Positions 60,601 to 64,000 of a stretch of 64,000 nt of DNA are shown here, piece by piece. Numbering within the stretch: position 1 is the first letter of the stretch; each line of letters opens with the position of its first letter. The notes below the pieces were generated by a model, which was not told where the DNA came from, searched no databases, and worked only from the letters and a program-made list of their open reading frames with translations. Source of the stretch: Liolophura sinensis (Eukaryota > Mollusca > Polyplacophora > Chitonida > Chitonidae); assembly GCF_032854445.1 (NCBI RefSeq), contig NC_088295.1, positions 83,000,644 to 83,064,643 of the forward strand, written 5' to 3'. A program made the position numbers and the translations under genes.

Positions 60601-63600
60601 ATGTCATCAGGGGTCATGCAGTAATCAAAGGCACAGTCCCGGGCAGCCTGAACACAACCAGCATCAAGCAATAAACAACAAGCTCTCTATATATTTAGTT
60701 ATTTACCTGATTCTTGCTTAATGCCATATAATAAACAATTTTTCCGCCTAAAATGTCCACACAATGGCAAAGCTGAGTCCCAGTGTAAAAGCAATTTAAA
60801 TATTTGACTATAAATATTTAATACTGTATATATCGCCCTCAACAGGGATGAATTGGCAGTCAAGATCTGCTTATTTATTACCATAAAAAATTCAGGCATC
60901 AGCTTGCTTATTACAATTAAGAATTCAAGCATCTGCTGAAAAGTTAGCATTTTTCTGGCATCTGCTTGTTTGTTACCATTACTCTGGCCCCTACTTGCTT
61001 GTTATCATTAAACATCAAGCATTTGTTGATCAGCTCTACCATAATCTGCTTCATGATCATGACAATTCACTACTCTCGTTGTCCGGATTCAGCGCTATAT
61101 TCTAATCATAAACCCATTAAGCAGCAGCAGCTCTGTCAAGATGCCTTTATGTAATAATATCATTTATCCCTTTAAGCTCCGGTCTTTCTTTCCAGATGAT
61201 TTTATTATCTGAGAATAAAGCTTTCGACTTTTTATAAGGGATAAAAAAAATCAAAATATGCGTCTAACTTACAGCGCGTGCAGCCCGTTTTCCTAGAGCC
61301 TCAACACACATGCTGAATTCACCGCGTTTGTCACTGAGGACCTTACAGATGCGTTTAGCTGCCTTAAACCTCTTTTTAGTGCACACAGGTTCAGCGGTGT
61401 CGTCAGATTCACACCTGTAAATAGTAACAAGTGAATCATGAAATCACATGATCCTGTAAACATTCGCACGACATACACATCTAGGGAATCTGCTTGTAAC
61501 AAGGTGAACACATCATACTAAATAGCTTGACTCTGATTCACCCATCCACACCATAGGAACCCTAAAGAGGGAGGTGTTTTTCAAGTTTGATCAACGTCTG
61601 GCCAGAAATACTGGCATCAAAAGCATTACAAGAATTTTTGAAGCCTTTATGCGCTTCTGAAAGTGCATTTTTACACGCTAAACTAGAGGTGAAACACAGA
61701 AAGTGTCATGGCAAATATACACACACATACATATCAGAACCATTATCAAATTTCCGAATATGCTTGTTTATCTCAGAATTCTTTTAATATTGAAGACTAG
61801 AAGCCATATAAGAAACCAAAGCAAGGTAACGCATGCTCGCGATGTCATCAACTCACTGGTCATCAGCAGGGTCTCCGACACGCCAACTTTCTCCGAACTT
61901 GTTGAAGACAGGTGAACGGTCTTTTTCTTCTTCATCATCTTCATCGTCATCGTGTGGTCGTTTGACTATCTCTCCCTTATCTAAACCGCCGTCCTTTATT
62001 TTTGGATCGTTCTCAGGTTTACCATCATAGTTACCACACAAACCACACATCCTGAAATAAACACAGCATATGTTCGTCGTCACATGACTGCAAAAGTACG
62101 ACGTTAGACGCTAAGCACGCACTAAGCACTCATGGAATATATTCTGAATACACTGGAATTTTGAGTGCAATGTTAAATGTACAACTCCATGTGAGTTGAA
62201 CACAAATAAAAGGAAATTAATAATGTTGTCTATGTAGGGTAACTGCTTTTTTCACCTGACAACTATCAGGTTCACATTTAAATCCACCATTCTTATAACT
62301 ATATGTAATACACTACAATAACATAATCCACTTTGTGTAATCGACAGTATGATGTATCAGGAATTGAGAACATACTGTATGTAACAGTAAAACCTTTAAC
62401 AACAGTACAAAGTTATGCCTTGCTAGCATCATGCTTACATGACCACAAAGCTGCCAGTTTAAGGCAAAGACAACACTCCATTAAGCAATGTCCAGGAAAA
62501 TAGTTTGATGCATTTTTTTTAGAATTTTTCCAACCCTAAAATGCATTTAAAGCAAAAGATTCTATAGCGGCTTGTGGGGACCCAGAGGTTATCAAAGAAT
62601 GTCACAGCGACATTTTCAGCATGAAATAGCGCGTTCCAAGATCCATTTGTTGAATTCAATCATAGCTTTAAATGAAGACGCGTTCTGAATGATGAAATAT
62701 AGAAATATATGTGTTTCAAGTGGCAAAAAGTTGGGGTGACATAACCGGTCAGAAAAGGCCACAGTAGAATCCAAAGTTTTAAATGCATTTTACTAGGTCG
62801 AAAAACATTTAAAAATAAAACCCAACTCTTTTCCTAGACAATATTTAATGGTCTTTTATCTGACATGCACTTCATGCTAGTGTGTTGTTTGTCTTTAACA
62901 GAATGCAAGTAAAAAAACAGAAGACAGAGACATTAAAACAGAGCAGTATTTTACAACTTACTTTCCTTCGTACATATCGGGGACTTTGACTCTGACATCC
63001 CAGTGACCGTCCCATTGTACGCTCAGGCCAAAGTTGGTGGTAAGAAGAACGGCCTGTCGCCTCCTCTGATAGATCAACTCTACATTGACTGTGTTCTGGC
63101 CGTCATCACACTCCAAAAACAGCGGTGCACGCTTCTCCACACTACCAAGCTAAACAATAAACAACCATTCAGCACACTCCAAGAACAGAGGTGCATGCAT
63201 CCGTACACTACAAAAACAGAGGTGCATGCTTCCGTACACTATAAAGCTAAGCAACAAAAACCAGTCTTTCTACGTACTTAATTCCAATTAATTTTCATCC
63301 ACTTTTCTGATTTGATCAAAATGTCAATTCACAAAATAAATACACACATAAAGACTTTGCAATATGAAGTTACAAACACAGATCAATTTTGTGCCATGCA
63401 TATTAATAAGTTGATCTTACTAATAATACACTCTATATTGCATTACTTTCACTTATGTAGCACAAAGAAATATATTTACATATGTATACCTTTCATTTGT
63501 AACTTCAATTTTGAAACAAAAAAAACAAATAAATTAAAATATAAAATGTTTACCTTTCATGTAATACCTTTAATGCCCTTTCAAAAATAAAGCTTCTGTT

Positions 63601-63838
63601 ATAAATTATTTGTTTAATGTTACGGGTGCAAGTGAGATCTGAAACTTGCTTCTTTGTTTGCAGCAATAAAGTGCCCATTAAACATACCAGAATTCTGTTG
63701 CCCTGATGAAGTCGCACAACATAGTTGCAGACTTTGACGTCCACATATTGCACACGTGAGGTGGTGGATCTCCTCCAGCGTTGGTTCTTTACATCCACTT
63801 GGAAGTTTGGCAATGCCGAGGCGCCTGCACCGCACGGC
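42574..63838 (-). CDS. Secreted VWD/C8/TIL-EGF-VWC-DUF3011-C-type lectin mosaic protein (26 exons, 5' partial)
   Basis: I joined 26 exons by hand, all with AG/GT borders. They encode about 1,468 codons of a cysteine-rich extracellular protein. Order: VWD1 (start missing), C8, TIL, a Cys-rich TIL/VWC-like exon, EGF, VWC, VWC, Pro-rich linker, a 178-residue unassigned domain, DUF3011-like, EGF, Ca-type EGF, VWD2, C8, TIL, EGF-like, C-type lectin domain, short tail. Both VWD units keep the CxxC box (CGLC, CGMC) found in mucins and von Willebrand factor, where it serves disulfide assembly. Signal peptide and first exons lie beyond the window. Phases agree throughout, except for one base too many in the EGF exon 57617-57743. 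The likely role is in matrix, mucus or humoral defence, by analogy with hemocytin and mucin-like proteins, but the architecture itself is not one I know. Confidence 0.85.
43096..43284 (-). CDS. Mosaic gene exon Y: C-type lectin domain, second half
   Basis: Acceptor TTATTTTCCAG, donor GTATAG, phase 1 to 1. It encodes FFTWSNMQPLRQ, AWEPNAPFAGREVDDCAVM and GLWKDEYCSMDLPFICEYG. The long loop has EPN, the mannose-type calcium/sugar motif. The second site reads WKD rather than WND, so calcium binding is uncertain. Confidence 0.92.
43571..43786 (-). CDS. Mosaic gene exon X: C-type lectin domain, first half
   Basis: Acceptor CTTTGTTCAG, donor GTACGG, phase 1 to 1. It encodes CKDGQKPYLSNCYEVPD, FNPAREYCFKKGGQMVVI and KKAYIGLDDQLKEG, the N-terminal half of a CTLD with its first disulfide cysteines and the YIGLxD strand. 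Confidence 0.9.
44408..44588 (-). CDS. Mosaic gene exon W: basic Cys-rich EGF-like exon
   Basis: Acceptor TAATAATTTGCAG, donor GTAAGT, phase 0 to 1. It encodes KCKKTLKCVNGKMKSENKKHDC, split here by a variable spacing of cysteines, then GARCRMRQGKPTCVC and KCVK. It is Lys-rich with six or more cysteines. Confidence 0.8.
44865..45095 (-). mobile_element. SINE family 1, diverged, in an intron
   Basis: TATTTCACTTATATG, CGGCCAGCATAATCGTGG, GAGCTGGACTTGAACTCACAGA and GGATTGGTGAGAGGCTC in family order, ending in the head complement near CATGGAGGCCCCC. The tail has been lost. Confidence 0.75.
45322..45524 (-). CDS. Mosaic gene exon V: TIL of unit 2
   Basis: Acceptor TCGGTGATTAG, donor GTGGGG, phase 1 to 0. 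It encodes LECGENEEYKANKLDCEETC, GCFCKDGFVRSGSKCVKKDQC and GCLYKGIFYE. This is a full TIL module in one exon, where unit 1 uses two (F and G). Confidence 0.9.
45760..45960 (+). mobile_element. Possible SINE family 2 copy in an intron
   Basis: A B-box-like GCTAGTTCAAATCTAGCTC lies at about 45830-45848, with CACTGCTTCAGTGCCAG and ACCACATCCCCAATAATGGC after it. A box and tail are not clear. Confidence 0.35.
46451..46589 (-). CDS. Mosaic gene exon U: C8 of unit 2, second half
   Basis: Acceptor GGCTACTTTCAG, donor GTATGT, phase 0 to 1. It encodes FYKQCTFDGCSNFD, then ICKALSALYDFCIENG. Same position and phases as exon E. Confidence 0.87.
46940..47078 (-). CDS. Mosaic gene exon T: C8 of unit 2, first half
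   Basis: Acceptor GATTTGCAG, donor GTGAGC, phase 2 to 0. It encodes VAPPPPPCPVEMDN and GPFASCIQNYPADVEN, the C8 start preceded by a Pro-rich run. Same phases as exon D. Confidence 0.85.
47718..47870 (-). CDS. Mosaic gene exon S: VWD2 CGMCG box
   Basis: Acceptor GCTCTCTTCCAG, donor GTGAGT, phase 2 to 2. It encodes GMCGMCGNYDGDKDNDYTT, then IGNSWLRSDTPGDNT. It is the equivalent of exon C and has the same phases, as expected if the two VWD units arose by duplication. Confidence 0.92.
48739..48914 (-). CDS. Mosaic gene exon R: VWD2 middle
   Basis: Acceptor TTGCTGTTACAG, donor GTAAGA, phase 0 to 2. It encodes TSDGHTITGSKKGCYFTLE and FDLYVAYDPRRKNIKIMLPDD, in the place of the late VWD strands. 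Confidence 0.87.
49734..49984 (-). CDS. Mosaic gene exon Q: VWD2 start
   Basis: Acceptor TGTGTAACAG, donor GTAAGC, phase 1 to 0. It encodes YCGISGDPHYYTFDGVKLNF, GECTYQLVKPC and FFDIRSENKGDDK. GDPHYxTFDG is the diagnostic start of a VWD domain. Confidence 0.93.
50448..50522 (-). CDS. Mosaic gene exon P: Ca-binding EGF, first part
   Basis: Acceptor TTACTTTTCAG, donor GTGAGT, phase 1 to 1. It encodes DVNECKKRNTCPRGTKC and QNIEGSYRC. The D-x-N-E-C start and G-S-Y are typical of calcium-binding EGF modules. It runs directly into the CLAYCGISGDPH of VWD2. Confidence 0.85.
50545..51085. repeat. Intronic minisatellite around ACAGGTGGATACAGGTAACA
   Basis: Irregular repeats of ACAGGTGGAGTTGTTGGGCT, GTGGACACTTAACTCAGGAGG and GGTGGATACAGGTAACACATAC, with units of about 70 bp and shorter sub-repeats, fill the intron between exons O and P. 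One isolated related copy lies at about 53565-53615. Confidence 0.85.
51310..51366 (-). CDS. Mosaic gene exon O: short Cys exon
   Basis: Acceptor ATCCTTTCAG, donor GTAAGT, phase 1 to 1. It encodes STCAEGYKFNPKKGKCV (19 codons), like the last loop of an EGF module, followed by the DVNEC of exon P. Confidence 0.75.
51704..51922 (-). CDS. Mosaic gene exon N: DUF3011-like domain
   Basis: Acceptor TGATGTTGTAG, donor GTAGGA, phase 1 to 1. It encodes FVCSSRGFRYKECELNG, IKLVRQISRSDCVEGVSYG and KIWVDKGCRAKFKVKFC. The pattern CxSxxxRYxxC, QxSxxxCxxGxSxG, IWVxxGCRAxF is the signature I know from DUF3011, which occurs in bacterial proteins and some animal secreted proteins. Function of the domain is unknown. 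Confidence 0.8.
52235..52390 (-). mobile_element. SINE family 1, truncated, abutting exon M
   Basis: CATTAGTGTTTATGCCG, GTATTATGGTGGGAGGAAACC and CCTTCCCACGTA match the 3' half of family 1. It ends about 15 bp from the donor of exon M. Confidence 0.75.
52407..52940 (-). CDS. Mosaic gene exon M: unassigned 178-residue extracellular domain
   Basis: A single 534-nt exon (acceptor ATACCTTCCAG, donor GTACGT, phase 1 to 1) encodes a complete-looking domain. Visible parts are LDCPLTMGWELRELPV, FDCPGIITKIEYYRSEPEG, YFGVLRPVGDKLRVVGRV, VAVKRGDIVAIWYPSD, DDSKDVYRCFG and ENCIPGGLFAYTTDAELYD. The alternating hydrophobic pattern suggests a beta-sandwich. The layout (CPGxI, then VxRP and VGxxxL, then GDxIxxxY) resembles an unnamed ectodomain I recall from invertebrate SVEP1-like mosaic proteins. 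That is memory of style, not a database match. Confidence 0.8.
52960..53165 (-). mobile_element. SINE family 1, diverged, in an intron
   Basis: TTTGATTGATGTTTACGCCG, TGTAGGAGGAAAC, GCATGAGCTGGACTTGAACT and CACAGCAACCACGTTGGTGA in family order. It starts 20 bp from the acceptor of exon M. Confidence 0.75.
53965..53997 (-). CDS. Mosaic gene exon L: Pro-rich micro-exon (33 nt)
   Basis: Acceptor GCCCTTTCAG, donor GTAAGA, phase 1 to 1. It encodes AAPPPPPSGCP, a hinge between VWC 2 and the large domain exon. It is accepted because borders and phase fit both neighbours. Confidence 0.7.
54125..54795 (-). mobile_element. Cluster of three SINE family 1 copies in one intron
   Basis: Three tails in a row on the minus strand start near 54125, 54236 and 54478, each with a (ATTT)n run and GATTGGTGTT-like sequence. 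The first is cut after about 100 bp, the second lacks its head, and the third reaches the head region near 54720 with extra repeated material to 54795. The ATTT run at 54238-54300 is a microsatellite grown from a SINE tail. Confidence 0.85.
55610..55792 (-). CDS. Mosaic gene exon K: VWC-like module 2
   Basis: Acceptor TGGTTTACAG, donor GTAAGG, phase 1 to 1. It encodes EGCVDMNGVEVKIAEQF, VCHTQICGEDRIHEVKC and PEGECCSICDD. It is a VWC-like module ending with the CCxxC signature. Confidence 0.87.
55915..56075 (-). mobile_element. Degenerate SINE family 1 remnant
   Basis: ACTCAAGAATGTTTCACTT and GATGACTGGAGGAAAC match the family at the right spacing; the rest is eroded. Intron between exons J and K. 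Confidence 0.4.
56543..56749 (-). CDS. Mosaic gene exon J: VWC module 1
   Basis: Acceptor TTGTTACAG, donor GTCAGT, phase 1 to 1. It encodes CVENDKTYKVNDVFN, SPCEECQCLPSNGDPEVVC, MTCPALSRFC and NKCCRECV. This is the complete von Willebrand type C cysteine series, including CxxCxC and CCxxC. Confidence 0.9.
57100..57300 (-). mobile_element. SINE family 2 in an intron
   Basis: The minus strand has a good B box (GGTGTTCGAATCTAGC) and, after the body, the tail ATTGAAACACCAAACAAATAATC, a variant of the shared SINE tail. It lies between exons I and J. Confidence 0.6.
57617..57743 (-). CDS. Mosaic gene exon I: Ca-binding-type EGF, with a one-base frame problem
   Basis: Acceptor CTTTTCCAG, donor GTAAGT. 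The 5' half reads IDECHRHLDNCHPNAKCKDKSPGF in the frame set by exon H. The 3' half reads VCKCKKGYSGDGVKC in the next frame, which is the phase exon J needs. The two meet at TTTGGTGTGC, where one G too many would explain everything. The exon is 127 nt, and 126 would keep phase. Confidence 0.75.
57893..57980 (-). mobile_element. SINE family 1 fragment in an intron
   Basis: GTGGGAGAAAAGCGG, CCCCAGGAGGAAATCCACAACCAT and CTCAGGTTGCTGGTAG match the middle of family 1. Ends are missing. Between exons H and I. Confidence 0.5.
58152..58335 (-). CDS. Mosaic gene exon H: Cys-rich TIL/VWC-like segment
   Basis: Acceptor GGGTTGTAG, donor GTAAGT, phase 0 to 1. It encodes ESWITANCEKSCSCTIEGEV, then TCAGDKQSCGQDQFG and GCVCQKGFEMNSDGECE. 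The first half resembles the TILa/VWC extension after TIL, the second an EGF-like fold. Confidence 0.8.
58384..58862. repeat. 28-bp minisatellite in an intron, about 17 copies
   Basis: The unit CCTGACTTTCCCATAACAGT-CATTGAAA recurs at 26-30-bp spacing between exons G and H. The TTTCCCATAACAG segment is the most constant part. Confidence 0.9.
59488..59616 (-). CDS. Mosaic gene exon G: TIL, second part
   Basis: Acceptor GATTACAG, donor GTAAGT, phase 0 to 0. It encodes GCTQPKRSACVCKNGMVLLG, then KCVDVSSCSCVDDMDNFRA, completing the TIL cysteine pattern. Confidence 0.85.
59887..59963 (-). CDS. Mosaic gene exon F: TIL, first part
   Basis: Acceptor TTTGTTTACAG, donor GTAAGG, phase 1 to 0. It encodes MCPDPDMEFQEDVSGCPKTC, the CxxxxxFxxxxxxCPxTC start of a trypsin-inhibitor-like (TIL) module. 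Confidence 0.82.
60497..60647 (-). CDS. Mosaic gene exon E: C8 domain, second half
   Basis: Acceptor TTGTGTTCAG, donor GTAAGT, phase 0 to 1. It encodes AARDCAFDYCMTPDDIVQ and FEEYVAACEDEL, matching the C-terminal half of C8 (CxxDxC with a later cysteine helix). Confidence 0.87.
61273..61414 (-). CDS. Mosaic gene exon D: C8 domain, first half
   Basis: Acceptor CTATTTACAG, donor GTAAGT, phase 2 to 0. It encodes KAAKRICKVLSDKRGEFSMCVEALGKRAARA, fitting the C8 pattern that follows VWD. Confidence 0.85.
61857..62051 (-). CDS. Mosaic gene exon C: VWD1 CGLCG box and linker
   Basis: Acceptor TTTATTTCAG, donor GTGAGT, phase 2 to 2. It encodes MCGLCGNYDGKPENDP, an acidic run (DDDEDDEEEKD) and FGESWRVGDPADDQ. 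This is the VWD end leading to C8. The acidic loop is unusually long. Confidence 0.9.
62962..63149 (-). CDS. Mosaic gene exon B: VWD1, end of beta core
   Basis: Acceptor TTATTGTTTAG, donor GTAAGT, phase 0 to 2. It encodes LFLECDDGQNTVNVELIY and VLLTTNFGLSVQWDGHWDVR, typical late strands of VWD (TxFGLxVxWDG), ending VPDMYEGK. Confidence 0.88.
63165..63268 (-). repeat. Duplicated copies of the exon B 5' edge, in intron
   Basis: The exon B start (minus strand TTTAG then CTTGGTAGTGT...GCACCGCTGTTTTTGGAGTG) is echoed twice upstream, including one pseudo-acceptor (TTGCTTAG then CTTTATAGTGT) and two copies of GCATGCACCTCTGTT. These are partial tandem duplications of an exon-intron junction. Confidence 0.7.
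63688..63838 (-). CDS. Mosaic gene exon A: VWD1, middle part
   Basis: Acceptor TTTCTCTGCCAG, donor GTATGT, phase 2 to 0. It encodes CGAGASALPNFQVDVKN and VCNYVVRLHQGNRIL, the central strands of a VWD domain. The preceding exon with the domain start is not in the remaining 160 bp of the window. Confidence 0.8.
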
Positions 63839-64000
63839 CTGGCAGAGAAACACAGAAAGGTCAAAGGTGAGAGTAACGGTCACGTTACAGAAAAACAAGC
63901 CACAGATAAATATCATACACAGAAACATATGCAGTATTTCAACCACACTGATATACTTATTGTGACATATTGTAGATTTTGTTTGTGGTGAAACTTCAAT

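Noticed and set aside
63725-63991. 88-codon plus-strand ORF near the right edge
   Set aside because: Antisense of VWD exon A, with no splice support of its own.

Overview
The window looks like nuclear DNA of a marine lophotrochozoan animal, most likely a mollusc, with a brachiopod as the alternative. The evidence is split genes with GT-AG introns, many copies of a tRNA-derived SINE of a type I associate with molluscs, a Tc1-like transposon, a decayed LINE and many minisatellites. No bacterial operons, rRNA genes or CRISPR arrays are visible. Exon chains were built by hand from splice sites, reading frame and phase, so boundaries are predictions.

Layout. 1-2.95 kb has no recognisable gene. 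2.95-5.45 kb is a 27-bp tandem array split by a Tc1-like element (exact TA target duplications and 27-bp terminal inverted repeats) and by a SINE. About 6.05-12.15 kb is a very large 58/59-bp minisatellite whose last third has become a 117-bp dimer. 12.2-16.7 kb is SINE debris and AT-rich DNA.

16.8-31 kb (minus strand) carries one apparently complete seven-exon gene for a 240-residue stand-alone Werner-type 3'-5' exonuclease. All exon phases agree and the DEDDy catalytic residues are visible. Its intron 4 holds a dead LINE with two nested SINEs. Introns 1 and 2 hold SINEs, a duplicated segment, minisatellites and an orphan exon-like ORF.

31-42.4 kb is gene-poor. It contains SINE fragments, a frameshifted protein-kinase pseudogene, a fold-back element with arms of about 300 bp and a MADF-like remnant, and two minisatellites with 74- and 72-bp units.

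42.5-63.84 kb (minus strand) is one large gene, 26 exons seen, with its 5' end beyond the right edge. It encodes a secreted, cysteine-rich mosaic protein. The order is: a VWD module without its start, C8, TIL, a cysteine-rich TIL/VWC-like segment, EGF, two VWC modules, a Pro-rich linker, an unassigned 178-residue domain, a DUF3011-like domain, two EGF modules, a second VWD-C8-TIL unit, an EGF-like exon, a C-type lectin domain and a short tail. The exons agree in phase, except that the EGF exon at 57.6 kb needs a one-base shift. This looks like an extracellular matrix, mucus or humoral-defence protein made by exon shuffling, and it is the most interesting object in the window.
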